Below, one piece after another: positions 34,099 through 43,231 of a stretch of 64,000 nucleotides of DNA. Below the pieces are notes generated by a model. It had not been told where the DNA came from. It ran no database searches and saw only the letters and a list, made by a program, of their open reading frames with translations. Made by a program: the position numbers and the translations under genes. How positions within the stretch are numbered: the first letter of the stretch is position 1; each line of letters begins with the position of its first letter. The DNA lies in the NCBI RefSeq assembly GCF_027563345.1, contig NZ_JAMKBK010000001.1, one strand, 5' to 3'. This DNA comes from Psychrobacillus psychrodurans (GTDB lineage Bacteria > Bacillota > Bacilli > Bacillales_A > Planococcaceae).

Positions 34099-36210
34099 TT
34101 GAAAAGGAAGATTGTTTCAATAGCTGCTATAGGGTTGGTTGTAAGTTTAGCTAGTTTATTTTATTTCACCAAATTATCGGTGACAGCTCAATCATTTGTA
34201 TTATCTGGCCAGGTTTTTAAAGCATCTTTTTCTTCCGCTCTTGGTAAAGATGCATTAAAAACTGGAGATGTGTATGTGGAAGACCAGCAAGGTAAGAAGG
34301 TGGATGCAAAATATTCACTCACTTCAAATGGCAAGTCTCTAGAAATTGATGGCTTGGGTGAGGGCTCATATACTTTGCATGTGAAAGATAAACTTGGAAT
34401 AACAAAAACTGATTTTCCTTTTCGAATATATAAAGAGCTACCAACCGTTCAATCGCAAGAGGAGCTAAAAGCCCATTTTAAAATGGTAAGGAAGTTCCAA
34501 AATATCCCACGTGAAGAAATTGCAGTAATGGAGGATTCGGCAACCGAAGAATCTTCGGATGCGAAGAGTAGCAGTGATTATTCTTCAACGAACAATCAGG
34601 TTGAGGGAGTAGATGAAGCAGATATAGTAAAAACAAACGGTACTCATATATTCTCAATAACGGAAAATAACATTGCTATCGTCAATATAGAAGATCCAAA
34701 GAAAATGAAAGAGGAAACTAAAATTCGTTTAGAGAGCGATTATTATCCAATGAAGCTATTCCTAACCGATGAAACGCTAATTGTTTTGGCTCAAAAGAAT
34801 TCTATTCAGGCATTACCATATGAACAAAGTAACGAAGATATAGCACGTATGTCTATGCCAATGGATTCAATGACGACAGCGTTGTTTTATGATATTTCCA
34901 ATCCATCCGCCCCGATATTACAAAGAGAGGTCGGTACGGAAGGGCATATGTCCGGAACTAGGCTAACCGATGGTACACTCTATTATGTAACAAATGTCTA
35001 CCCAAATTTTTGGATAATGGAAGAACAAAAAAATACAGAGTTGCGTCCGTACACCTATGATTCTGAAAAAGGAGATACTGTGCAGCCTTTACCTTACAAG
35101 GATCTCTCCATCTTACCGAATTCTAAAGAAGCGACTTACAGTATAATCACAGCATTAGACATCTCTAATCCTAAGAAAAATGAAGTAATAACAAAAGGAT
35201 ATCTGGGTGGAAGTGAGCAGTTGTATATGTCGAAGGATAATCTATTTTTAACAACAAGTATTTATGAAGATGATGCTACTAACAATAAAATGCTTTGGAA
35301 TCCAGGCTCTATGGATACGGAAGTATTCAAATTTACGCTAGATAAGACAACGATTCAATTTGTAGCCTCTAATCGGTTAAAGGGGCATATCCTAAACCAA
35401 TTTTCCATGGATGAGTACAATGGATACTTCCGCGCAGTAACAACTAAGGGTAATAATGGGGATGAAAAGGAAGTATCTGAAAATAACTTATTTATATTAA
35501 ATGAAGGAATGAACTTGGTTGGCTCACTCACTGGCCTTGCAAAGGATGAAAGAATTTATTCTGCAAGATTCATGGGTGATAAAGCTTATATGGTTACTTT
35601 CAAAGAAACAGACCCCCTATTCGTAATAGATGTTGCTACTCCTACTTCACCGAAAGTGTTAGGCGAATTAAAGATTCCAGGCTTTAGTAACTATTTGCAT
35701 CCATTGGATGAAAACCATCTTATTGGATTCGGCTATGAAACAAGAATAGATACACAAAGTGGTGGAAAAGAGCCACTAATCGTGACAGAAGGTATGAAAA
35801 TTTCCTTGTTTGATGTAAGTGACTTAGCAAATCCAAAAGAAAAAGATACAGAAGTGATAGGTGATCAGGGCACATATTCGCCAATACAATATGATCATCA
35901 TGCGCTTTTTGAACATCAGAAGAATAACTTATATGGATTCCCTGTTTCTATCTACGAAAAACTTTCAGGACAGGAGTATTCTAATTTCAAACAGGATGGA
36001 GCATTAATCTATGAAATAACACCAGAAAATGGCATTGAACGAAAGGGAGACTTACTTCGTCCAGAAGTTTCAGGTCAAATGTATGAGGATTGGGAAAGTT
36101 CAATCCAACGAATTGTTTATGCAGGAGACACAATTTATACAATTGCGATGAAAGAAATTAAAAGCTATAATATGAATACTTATAAACAAACTGGATTAGT
36201 AAAGTACTGA
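34099..36210 (+). CDS. Secreted beta-propeller domain protein (PF09826)
   Basis: 703 aa. A basic N-terminus and hydrophobic stretch at about 6-28 form a signal anchor. A beta-sandwich-like region (about 33-110) and a low-complexity Ser/Asp linker (about 147-165) follow. The family hallmark NQVEGVDEADIVKTNGTHIF then opens a long beta-propeller to the end. TTG start after GGAAGGGTGAT. The protein is probably exported and membrane-tethered. Function is unknown; no partner is evident. Confidence 0.87.
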   Translation: MKRKIVSIAAIGLVVSLASLFYFTKLSVTAQSFVLSGQVFKASFSSALGKDALKTGDVYVEDQQGKKVDAKYSLTSNGKSLEIDGLGEGSYTLHVKDKLGITKTDFPFRIYKELPTVQSQEELKAHFKMVRKFQNIPREEIAVMEDSATEESSDAKSSSDYSSTNNQVEGVDEADIVKTNGTHIFSITENNIAIVNIEDPKKMKEETKIRLESDYYPMKLFLTDETLIVLAQKNSIQALPYEQSNEDIARMSMPMDSMTTALFYDISNPSAPILQREVGTEGHMSGTRLTDGTLYYVTNVYPNFWIMEEQKNTELRPYTYDSEKGDTVQPLPYKDLSILPNSKEATYSIITALDISNPKKNEVITKGYLGGSEQLYMSKDNLFLTTSIYEDDATNNKMLWNPGSMDTEVFKFTLDKTTIQFVASNRLKGHILNQFSMDEYNGYFRAVTTKGNNGDEKEVSENNLFILNEGMNLVGSLTGLAKDERIYSARFMGDKAYMVTFKETDPLFVIDVATPTSPKVLGELKIPGFSNYLHPLDENHLIGFGYETRIDTQSGGKEPLIVTEGMKISLFDVSDLANPKEKDTEVIGDQGTYSPIQYDHHALFEHQKNNLYGFPVSIYEKLSGQEYSNFKQDGALIYEITPENGIERKGDLLRPEVSGQMYEDWESSIQRIVYAGDTIYTIAMKEIKSYNMNTYKQTGLVKY

Positions 36211-36378
36211 AAGTGGCTACTATAGTCACTTTCTTTATTTTTTTATTAAGTCAATTTCATAATCAGTTTAAAACCTACTTATGTAATTGACTCTGAAAGT
36301 GAAACTTACATCAGTATTTGTTTTTTCACAGTTGGTTCTATAAGATTAGCTTAAATGGAAGAAAGAAGGTGTTTCTCA

Positions 36379-37122
36379 TTGGCTGCGGATTATGAATTGG
36401 TAGTGGAAAGCTGTTTACTTGCGGGGCGTTTAATGATGGAAAGTGGTGCTGAAACGTATCGAGCAGAAGATACGATGGACCGCATGGCTATTTCACAGGA
36501 ACTTACCCAATCTCAAAGTTTTGTCACTCCAACTGGAATCATTTTTAGTGGAAATAAAAACCTTCCAACAAGATTAGTACGAATAAATGCAAGAACAACT
36601 GATTTGGGGAAGATAGCCTCTGTAAATAATATATCTAGAAAATTAGCTTTTGGGGACATTACGATTGAAGAGGCATATAGTGAGCTCAAACAGATTGAGG
36701 ATGAACATGAAACCTATCCTTTTTGGATTCAAATAGTTGCAGCAGCGATTGCTTCAGGTGCGTTTCTCTTATTGTTCTCAGGGAAATTACTCGATGTACC
36801 AACTGCCCTAATTGCTGGAGGTATAGGTTATGCGGTATCAGATCGTTTAGAGGTAAGGACGAGAGTAAAATTTTTCGCAGAGTTTTTTGCAGCATTCATC
36901 GTAACAGTCATAGCAACCATATCTGTTGCTAGTGGCTTAGGTAGTGAATTGGATAAAATTATTATTGGTTCGGTTATGCCACTTGTTCCTGGTCTACTAA
37001 TCACAAATGCGGTTCGAGATTTAATGGCAGGTAGTTTCGTGTCAGGTCTATCAAAGGGAGCGGAAGCCTTTCTAACAGCGTTTGCAATTGGAGCAGGTGT
37101 CGCGCTAGTACTATCACTGTAG
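36379..37122 (+). CDS. Threonine/serine exporter, ThrE N-terminal half (YjjP-like)
   Basis: About 247 aa. A soluble N-terminal part holds the motif AGRLMMESGAETYRAEDTM, followed by five TMs beginning near residue 115. This is the N-terminal half of ThrE-type exporters, which in many bacteria is split into YjjP and YjjB. The TTG at 36379 follows GAAGGTG; the ATG at 36355 has no ribosome binding site. The C-terminal half is the next gene, 12 bp away. The substrate (Thr, Ser or a dicarboxylate as for E. coli YjjPB) is open. Confidence 0.87.
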   Translation: MAADYELVVESCLLAGRLMMESGAETYRAEDTMDRMAISQELTQSQSFVTPTGIIFSGNKNLPTRLVRINARTTDLGKIASVNNISRKLAFGDITIEEAYSELKQIEDEHETYPFWIQIVAAAIASGAFLLLFSGKLLDVPTALIAGGIGYAVSDRLEVRTRVKFFAEFFAAFIVTVIATISVASGLGSELDKIIIGSVMPLVPGLLITNAVRDLMAGSFVSGLSKGAEAFLTAFAIGAGVALVLSL

Positions 37123-37134
37123 GGAGGATTCGTA

Positions 37135-37584
37135 TTGATATATGTAGCTCAAGGTATTTTAAGTTTTATCGCTGCCGCTGCCTTCGGTATAGTATTTAAT
37201 GCACCTAAAAAGTCATTGTTTTACTGTGGAATAGTGGGAACGACAGGTTGGATTGTTTATATGTATGTTAACCAAATGAATCAGGATCAGGTTAGCGCTT
37301 CATTTGCGGGAGCTTTTACCGTTGCATTCGTATCACATATAATGTCTAAAAAATTTAAAATGCCGATGATTATATTTAGTGTTGCAGGGATCATTCCGCT
37401 AGTTCCTGGAGGCACTGCCTATAATGCCATGAGAAGTGTTGTGGAGAAGAATTATCCATTAGCTCTCGAATATGCTTCTCTAGCCTTACTAATTTCGGGG
37501 TCCATTGCAATGGGCTTAGTATTTGCGGAAATAATTACTCAGCTTTGGACAAAAGCAATTGTTAAACTAAAAACAAAACCGTGA
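37135..37584 (+). CDS. Threonine/serine exporter, ThrE C-terminal half (YjjB-like)
   Basis: 149-aa membrane protein with five TMs and the family motif IIPLVPGGTAYNAM at about 82-95, paired with VMPLVPGLLITNAV in the partner gene. TTG start after GGGAGGA. Together with the previous gene it should form one split exporter, so each half is probably inactive alone. Confidence 0.87.
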   Translation: MIYVAQGILSFIAAAAFGIVFNAPKKSLFYCGIVGTTGWIVYMYVNQMNQDQVSASFAGAFTVAFVSHIMSKKFKMPMIIFSVAGIIPLVPGGTAYNAMRSVVEKNYPLALEYASLALLISGSIAMGLVFAEIITQLWTKAIVKLKTKP

Positions 37585-37698
37585 ACAAAGAGAATTTTTC
37601 TTTGTAGTTTCAAGATAATAAAGTTGTTGAAAAATGTAAGTCATGTTATTCAACAATCGGGCCATTTTGTTTAAATGGCAGCAACTTAAACTGTTGCT

Positions 37699-37810
37699 TT
37701 CCGTTTCGGCGCACGCTTTCCACGGGCACGGCTTCAGCCTCCTCGTCGCGAAAAGCACGCTCCTGTGGGGTCTTCAGCTCGCGCTGGTCCCGCAGGAGTC
37801 GGCGCCTACA
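37699..37810 (-). repeat. Dispersed modular repeat, copy C (reverse orientation)
   Basis: Reverse complement of the element at 4040-4120: GGCTTCAGCCTCCTCG, then CCTGTGGGGTCTTCAGC, then CCCGCAGGAGTC. The segment from here to 38000 is GC-richer and has no credible gene. It marks the left edge of the GC-rich kinase/GTPase island. Confidence 0.8.
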
Positions 37811-38005
37811 CTTCAGGCAACGGCAAGTACTATATATAAAGCATCCATTCATCAAACTTGCCATGATATTGAGTTACTCGACACATGTGGCAGCAGAGTG
37901 ATGCCGCAAACGTTTGTCAATTCCTCTGTTGATTTATCGACTGGAATATTCTGCGGAGTCTACGACATCACAAGCAAGTCGCCGGCCACGAGCGAATGAA
38001 ATAAT

Positions 38006-38057
38006 GAAAGAAACTCCCAAACCCAATAAATTAAAGGGTTTTTGGAGTTTCTTTTTT
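38006..38057. terminator. Terminator of the island operon
   Basis: AAAGAAACTCC and GGAGTTTCTTT arms with an inner AAACCC/GGGTTT stem. It lies directly after the minus-strand phosphotransferase stop; T-rich flanks occur on both strands. Confidence 0.8.
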
Positions 38058-38062
38058 AGAAG

Positions 38063-39079
38063 TCAACCCTGCACAGGGGTGGTCTTCATTTCATAGATAT
38101 TTTGGAGCGTAAGGATGTGCTTTGTCTTCTCGTCATCATCCTCTGTGTGGAGGTACGACTCCACAAGCCTGTACCCGAATACGAGAAGGATCATCTCATA
38201 GATGCAATTATCAGTTATATGGGATACATCCACATACTCCGAAAATCCTTTATAATACGCAGGGACGCACCGGTGGTAGTATTCGACCATGTGATTGATA
38301 TCCGATTCATCCGCAATCAGGCTTGCTAGATCCTCTCCCAAGTAACCCCACCCGGAGGTGTCCCAATCAATGAGCGCGATTTTCCCGTCGGCATAGATCA
38401 GGTTGGTCACCCAGAAGTCCCTGTGGCAAAGCACGAGGGGCAGTCTCTCTATGCGGGCTAGTATCTCGTCTGCGTGCTTATCGATGTCGATGAGCATTTG
38501 CCGTAAGTGCTGCGGCAATTCGCAGTCTTCCGAGCGTATATAATTGTAAACGACCGGCCATGACCGGTAATGCAGATACGTATTTTTCATGAGATCTGTA
38601 TGGCTTAGGTTGTTCAGTCTCTGCAATACAGCGGGCTGCTCCATATACAGTTTACCTTGATAGCGTCCTAACTCCAGCGCAGCCTGTTCATACATGTCAC
38701 CGGTCAAGTCTAAACCGGTTACGCCATCGATATATTCCAGCCACAGTTGAAATTCATTTTCATCGGCATTAATCTCGGCGTGATAACATGTCGGCCAGCG
38801 GAAGGCATCCGAGAACGTCGCTCCCAAGTCGGACGCATATAGATCATATTCCCGTCGCCATGAACTTGGATCGCCGTAACGCTCCCATTTCTTCTGGATT
38901 TTTAGCACGATACGGTATGGCAATTTTTCACCATCCGCGGTTTCGGCGAACCCCTTTGTTAGGTACACATTTCCCACCGTTCCGCCCTGTAGTTGCGTGG
39001 TTTGGCAGTCGGCATAAGTGATATCCTTCTTGAACTGTCTGCTTAATGCATAGATCAGCGTTTCAAATTTAATAATCAT
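38063..39079 (-). CDS. Aminoglycoside phosphotransferase-like kinase
   Basis: About 338 aa with an APH/choline-kinase fold. The catalytic loop is LCHRDFWVTN (H-x-D-x4-N) near residue 215 and the Mg-binding block is ALIDWDTSG near 235. The N-lobe carries GGTVGNVYL and VLKIQKKW. The ATG at 39079 follows GGGGGATGG; one at 39088 overlaps it. It overlaps the upstream GTPase gene by about 11 bp, so the pair is translationally coupled. Base composition is clearly GC-richer than neighbours, suggesting transfer. An antibiotic or other hydroxyl compound may be the substrate; this is inferred only from family and leader. Confidence 0.82.
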   Translation of the reverse strand: MIIKFETLIYALSRQFKKDITYADCQTTQLQGGTVGNVYLTKGFAETADGEKLPYRIVLKIQKKWERYGDPSSWRREYDLYASDLGATFSDAFRWPTCYHAEINADENEFQLWLEYIDGVTGLDLTGDMYEQAALELGRYQGKLYMEQPAVLQRLNNLSHTDLMKNTYLHYRSWPVVYNYIRSEDCELPQHLRQMLIDIDKHADEILARIERLPLVLCHRDFWVTNLIYADGKIALIDWDTSGWGYLGEDLASLIADESDINHMVEYYHRCVPAYYKGFSEYVDVSHITDNCIYEMILLVFGYRLVESYLHTEDDDEKTKHILTLQNIYEMKTTPVQG

Positions 39080-40145
39080 TTCTTCCATCCCCCGTATCTC
39101 TTCGTTTACTCTGCGTATCTATTCTTTTATTTCGAGCCCTCTTGTCGATGGGGTAGCTCTTTTTGCCTTGGACATACTTGTTCTCATGCTGCTGGGCAAC
39201 ATATTGCTTCCACCGTTCAAGTGGCAACGAACCATCAGCAAGTGCGGCAAGAACGGCACAGCCTGGCTCGGTCTGATGACGGCAATTCTTATATCGGCAT
39301 TGTTGGAACCATTCCTCCACATCGGTAAAGCTTGCGCGTATACCTTCATCAGCATCAAATAGCCCAAGCTCACGCATACCCGGCGTATCGATGATCATAG
39401 TACCGGAGGGGAGCATGAACAGCTGACGGTGAGTTGTTGTATGTCGCCCTCGGCTGTCATCCTCTCGGATTACCTGAACCTTCATTACGTCCTGTTCCAT
39501 CAACGCATTGAGCAGAGAGGATTTACCGACGCCGGACATGCCGAGAAAGATGATTGTTTTACCATGCATCAAGTAGGGAGTGAGTTCATTAAGACCTGCA
39601 CCTGTATGACTGCAGATTGCGTGAACAGGAACATCAGGGATGCTTTGTGTAACTTCTGTCAGCGCGAAATTGTAGTCTTCCACGAGATCAGCCTTGGTCA
39701 GAATGACGACCGGCTGGCCACCGCTCTGCCTGACTTGTGTCAGGTACCGTACGATACGGGAGACACTGAAATCCCAATTCAGAGAAGTGAGAATGAATAC
39801 ATAGTCAAAGTTGGTTGCAACGACCTGTTCCCTTATGGTTTTAGCATAGCCTGCAGCATGCCCTGAGTAATCCGCACGAGAGAATTTAGAGCGTCGGGGC
39901 AGAACAGTAACGATGAGAGAATCTCCGTTTTCGTTGTAGTGCAGCAAGACAAAGTCACCGACACACGGAAAGTCTACACGTGTTTCCGCGCTGTGATAGA
40001 ACGTTCCTTTGAGTATTGCCGTTACTTCACCGTGCTCGGTCACTACAGTGAAGCGCTTGCGCTGAAGTTCCATCACCCTGCCGGGCAATAATCCGTAGGG
40101 AATTGCTTCTATTTCTTTGTAGCCATAGGTTTTTAAATCAATCAT
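39069..40145 (-). CDS. RsgA/YjeQ-like circularly permuted GTPase (paralogue)
   Basis: 358 aa. An OB-fold domain (about 15-95) precedes the permuted G motifs in order G4 (LTKAD), G5 (SHTGAG), G1 (GMSGVGKSS), G2 (RGRHTTT) and G3 (DTPGMRE). A zinc finger (C-x4-C-x-H-x5-C, CRYKNCRHQTEPGC) follows, then a basic tail. RsgA releases RbfA and matures the 30S subunit. The longer basic tail, GC-rich composition and kinase partner suggest an accessory paralogue rather than the housekeeping copy. Its leader contains a short ORF and two terminators. Confidence 0.88.
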   Translation of the reverse strand: MIDLKTYGYKEIEAIPYGLLPGRVMELQRKRFTVVTEHGEVTAILKGTFYHSAETRVDFPCVGDFVLLHYNENGDSLIVTVLPRRSKFSRADYSGHAAGYAKTIREQVVATNFDYVFILTSLNWDFSVSRIVRYLTQVRQSGGQPVVILTKADLVEDYNFALTEVTQSIPDVPVHAICSHTGAGLNELTPYLMHGKTIIFLGMSGVGKSSLLNALMEQDVMKVQVIREDDSRGRHTTTHRQLFMLPSGTMIIDTPGMRELGLFDADEGIRASFTDVEEWFQQCRYKNCRHQTEPGCAVLAALADGSLPLERWKQYVAQQHENKYVQGKKSYPIDKRARNKRIDTQSKRRDTGDGRNDY

Positions 40146-40182
40146 GGTTTTTGTTAGCTCCTTTAATATTGTTTTTTGGACG

Positions 40183-40233
40183 CAAAAATGCCACGGGCAA
40201 GCAGCCTCTAAAGAAGCTACTGTCGCGCGGCAT
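40183..40233 (-). terminator. Attenuator hairpin 2 of the island leader
   Basis: On the minus strand ATGCCGCG and CGTGGCAT close a long imperfect stem with inner AGTAGCTTC/AGGCTGC, followed by TTTTTGCGTCC. It lies about 40 nt before the GTPase start, so read-through is needed for expression. Confidence 0.7.
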
Positions 40234-40241
40234 CAGGACGC

Positions 40242-40268
40242 AAAAAAGATACGATCTTCATCGTATCT
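40242..40268 (-). terminator. Attenuator hairpin 1 of the island leader
   Basis: AGATACGAT-GAAG-ATCGTATCT, a perfect 9-bp stem, followed by TTTTTTGCGTCC on the minus strand. It is a textbook intrinsic terminator located 95 nt after the leader ORF. Confidence 0.85.
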
Positions 40269-40362
40269 CGCAAACAGCAATATTCACGAAAGGTTACTTT
40301 GGAAGGCATGCCAAATAATACGGGCGTTTTCCCGTTTTTTTGCGTATGCCTACTATTCAGTT

Positions 40363-40395
40363 TTAAGACCAAACCACCATATAAGTAGTTGCCAT
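40363..40395 (-). CDS. Leader peptide ORF (10 codons)
   Basis: Minus-strand ATG with GAAGGGAGA eight bases upstream encodes MATTYMVVWS and a stop. It is followed by a GGCAT.../ATGCC structure with an inner ACGGG/CCCGT stem, then two terminators and the GTPase gene. This order is that of ribosome-mediated attenuators of resistance genes, where stalling on the leader allows read-through. Translation is not shown. Confidence 0.6.
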   Translation of the reverse strand: MATTYMVVWS

Positions 40396-40538
40396 TAAAA
40401 ACATCTCCCTTCGTGTCAGGAACTTGCTTATTGCTAAGCTATCTATAGAATAACTTATTTTGGAAAAAAAACAATACCTGACAGTGCAGATTGTGTCAGC
40501 TTATTTCATCAAGCATGTCTTTGATAAAGAACTTGTGA

Positions 40539-40700
40539 GTATCACAAGTCAGCGTGGGAGCCTCCTCAAAGTTGTTTGAAGGAAACAAAGTAAATGACGA
40601 CCTGTTCTTCGAACGACTCAGCGTAATGAAAGACCGTCAGAAGCTCTTATTCTATTGGATCAGTTGGTACAGAACAAGTTTACTTAAGCATTTAGGATAG
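40539..40700 (+). pseudogene. Unidentified decayed coding fragment
   Basis: A 53-codon open stretch with coding-like composition and no start, ending in FFERLSVMKDRQKLLFYWIS and HLG then TAG. Seven codons (MSLIKNL) precede it in frame behind a TGA. I do not recognise the family. The stretches 40396-40538 and 40701-40867 otherwise hold only a possible weak promoter for the leader and no recognisable gene. Confidence 0.35.
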
Positions 40701-40867
40701 GAATGTATGATGGATGAATTACCAATAGATACTCTCTGTTCTACATAAGTGCGCTATTGTTGTGTAACCTTTAGATTTAAATGACTTTATTGTTTTATTT
40801 TTGGTATACATATGTGTAATCGTATTACTAATAGTGTTTTCTATTCACTAAGTCGGCTGTGATAGTG

Positions 40868-40965
40868 TCTTTAAATGTCTCTGCGAGGAGTAAATGTAGG
40901 AGTATATGTTTTCGCAGCGACGAGGAGGCTGAAGCCAATCCCGCGGAAAGTGTTCGTTTGAAGCG
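40868..40965 (+). repeat. Dispersed modular repeat, copy D
   Basis: Matches copy A (38-95) through TATGTTTTCGCAG and the shared core GACGAGGAGGCTGAAGCC, then diverges. It is in the opposite orientation to copy C, so the two bracket the GC-rich island as inverted repeats. Confidence 0.78.
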
Positions 40966-41088
40966 CAAATTATAGCGCCATTACAATTTTTTAAAATAAT
41001 CAAAAACTAGTATCGCAGGACACTTTTGTATATTTTCTTTGAAAAAGAGGCTGCCCATAGGGACAGCCTCCATAAACATTACGTATTT

Positions 41089-43101
41089 TTACAGCATTTC
41101 CTCTACTTCTTCAGCGGAAATTGGTAGGCTCACGTAATAGCCTTGAACCGCATCGCACCCTACTCGTTTAAGTAACTCAAACTGTTCCGCAGTTTCTACG
41201 CCTTCAGCGACTACTTGAAGATCCAGTGATTGTCCAAATTGCACTAAACCTTGAACAAGTTTCTCAAGTTTTTCATGTTGAGTAACAGAAGATATGAATG
41301 ATTTATCTATCTTCAATTTACCTATTGGAAGCATTTGCAAATAGCGTAAAGAGGCGTAACCTGTTCCGAAATCATCTAACACAAAAACAATGCCATCTTG
41401 CTGTAGCTTTTGTATTTGTTTAACAATTGCTTTTTCTGCCTCCGCTTCGAGTGCAAATTTTTCAGTGAACTCTATTTGTATTAGCTCTGGAGAACAATTA
41501 TATTTTTCTAGCACTTTTCGAATGGTCTTCACCATATTTTTGTCTCTAAACTCACGAATAGAAGAGTTGAAGCTAACTTTGATAGGTATTCCTTTTCGTT
41601 GCCAAATAGCAGCTTGTTCACAAGACTTTTCAAGCATAAACTGACCAATTTCATTTATCAGTCCTGTCTCTTCTGCAATTGGAATAAGTTCTTCAGGAGA
41701 TACAGTACCTAATACACTATCTTCCCATCTTACTAATGACTCCACGGACGTTATAGCACCAGTTTTCACATCTTTTTGAGGCAAGAACATGACATGTAAA
41801 TCATTACGATTCAAAGCTTCTAATAATCGTCTCTCAATTTGTACCTTGCGAGAAAGTTTTGAGTGGTCAGATTTGGAAAGGGTAGTAATCATACTGCCAC
41901 CCTCTAGTTTTACTTTTTGAATCGTATTAGTAGTAGCTTTTAATAAATGGAGATAAGATTGCTGATCCTCTGGATATCTAGTAATGGCACCGCTTACAGT
42001 AATTTGAATAATTTTGCTATCTAAGTAAATTGGATTTTGCTTTAAATAATTTGTAAACCCTTGAATGTACCAATCACTCAATGGGGTGACTATAGCGAAA
42101 TCATCTCTACCGGATCTTGCAATAATAGAATCCTCAAAATAGATTTTCAACCGTTTAGTAAACTCATTTAACATTTTTGTTTCTGTTTGATCATTAAAAA
42201 TTTCTTTTAATGTATAAAATTGATCGATGCTAATGAAAACAAAGGAAAATGATTTTTTTTCATCGATATATTCATTCACTACTTCTTCTAAGCGATGTCT
42301 GCTTAACAAACCTGTTTCAGTGTCTACATATGCAATTTGTTCTAGTTTTGTTTGCATTAATTTCTTTTCAGTAATTTCCTCTTCCAATAATAAAAAGTAT
42401 GGAGTATTATTCTGAGTATTGGATACTGGAATACCTAACAAATTAACCCAATAAGCAGTTCCATCTTTTGTGATTTTCTCAACGGCTCCTTGAAATACTT
42501 TTCCGTCTCGAAGCTTAGTAATAATTTGATTACCAATTGCTATATGCTCAGGAGTATCGGGGAGTAACTGCCAAAAAGATTTTCCGATAATTCGCTTAGG
42601 AGTCCATGCACTTTTTTTCAAAAATTTATCATTTGCATGCATGATTAGTCCTTCATGATCTATATATAGCAGCATGAATGAATCGGATAATCCTTTTTTT
42701 ATGAGTTGAAGCTCATGGAAAGAAGATAATTCCATTAAGTTATTTGTATCTGATTTAATCTGAAATAATACGAAACGCATATCGTTCCAAGCGAAGGATT
42801 TTGCAACAATGGAAGTATTTATAGCTGTTTTATCTTTAGCATAAAGGATTACTGGACTTACCTCAAAGGGATCTTCTGTATGTAAAATCGTTTCCCAATT
42901 TGCGGTGAAATGCCCTAATGTATAGTCTGTAAAAAGTGGTATATCCGTGTCCTGTAAATCGTTGATAGTGTAGCCAAATTGTTTTTCCACCTCTTGACTC
43001 CACCAGACAATCTTACCTTCGTTATTTGTCATGAAACTAGGTGTTGGCAAGTGACTAAAAACAGTGTTACTTAAGTTTATAGATTCTTCTTTGAGAAACA
43101 T
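41089..43101 (-). CDS. PAS-PAS-GGDEF-EAL c-di-GMP signalling protein
   Basis: 670 aa without TMs. Two PAS-type domains (about 15-120 and 130-245) are followed by a GGDEF domain whose active loop is GRDDF, probably inactive as a cyclase. A C-terminal EAL domain has ESL in place of EAL, FNSS for the Asn ligand, DDFGTGYAS, KIDKSFI and AEGVET, so the phosphodiesterase site looks complete. It likely degrades c-di-GMP and opposes the cyclase at 4478. ATG at 43101 follows GGGGGC. A terminator-like GGCTGTCCC repeat lies just past the stop. Confidence 0.9.
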   Translation of the reverse strand: MFLKEESINLSNTVFSHLPTPSFMTNNEGKIVWWSQEVEKQFGYTINDLQDTDIPLFTDYTLGHFTANWETILHTEDPFEVSPVILYAKDKTAINTSIVAKSFAWNDMRFVLFQIKSDTNNLMELSSFHELQLIKKGLSDSFMLLYIDHEGLIMHANDKFLKKSAWTPKRIIGKSFWQLLPDTPEHIAIGNQIITKLRDGKVFQGAVEKITKDGTAYWVNLLGIPVSNTQNNTPYFLLLEEEITEKKLMQTKLEQIAYVDTETGLLSRHRLEEVVNEYIDEKKSFSFVFISIDQFYTLKEIFNDQTETKMLNEFTKRLKIYFEDSIIARSGRDDFAIVTPLSDWYIQGFTNYLKQNPIYLDSKIIQITVSGAITRYPEDQQSYLHLLKATTNTIQKVKLEGGSMITTLSKSDHSKLSRKVQIERRLLEALNRNDLHVMFLPQKDVKTGAITSVESLVRWEDSVLGTVSPEELIPIAEETGLINEIGQFMLEKSCEQAAIWQRKGIPIKVSFNSSIREFRDKNMVKTIRKVLEKYNCSPELIQIEFTEKFALEAEAEKAIVKQIQKLQQDGIVFVLDDFGTGYASLRYLQMLPIGKLKIDKSFISSVTQHEKLEKLVQGLVQFGQSLDLQVVAEGVETAEQFELLKRVGCDAVQGYYVSLPISAEEVEEML

Positions 43102-43231
43102 ATTCAAGCCCCCTTAAATAGTCTAATATTATTATATATAGTTTCTAAAAATTGGTCATTAGTATAATACCATATATTCATTGATATATAAATAGGTGGG
43201 TAAAAAGTACCTTTGAAAGTGGTGATAAAAA

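Noticed and set aside
37643..37999. Overlapping ORFs near 37.6-38.0 kb
   Set aside because: They cross the dispersed repeat copy C in several frames and resemble nothing known.
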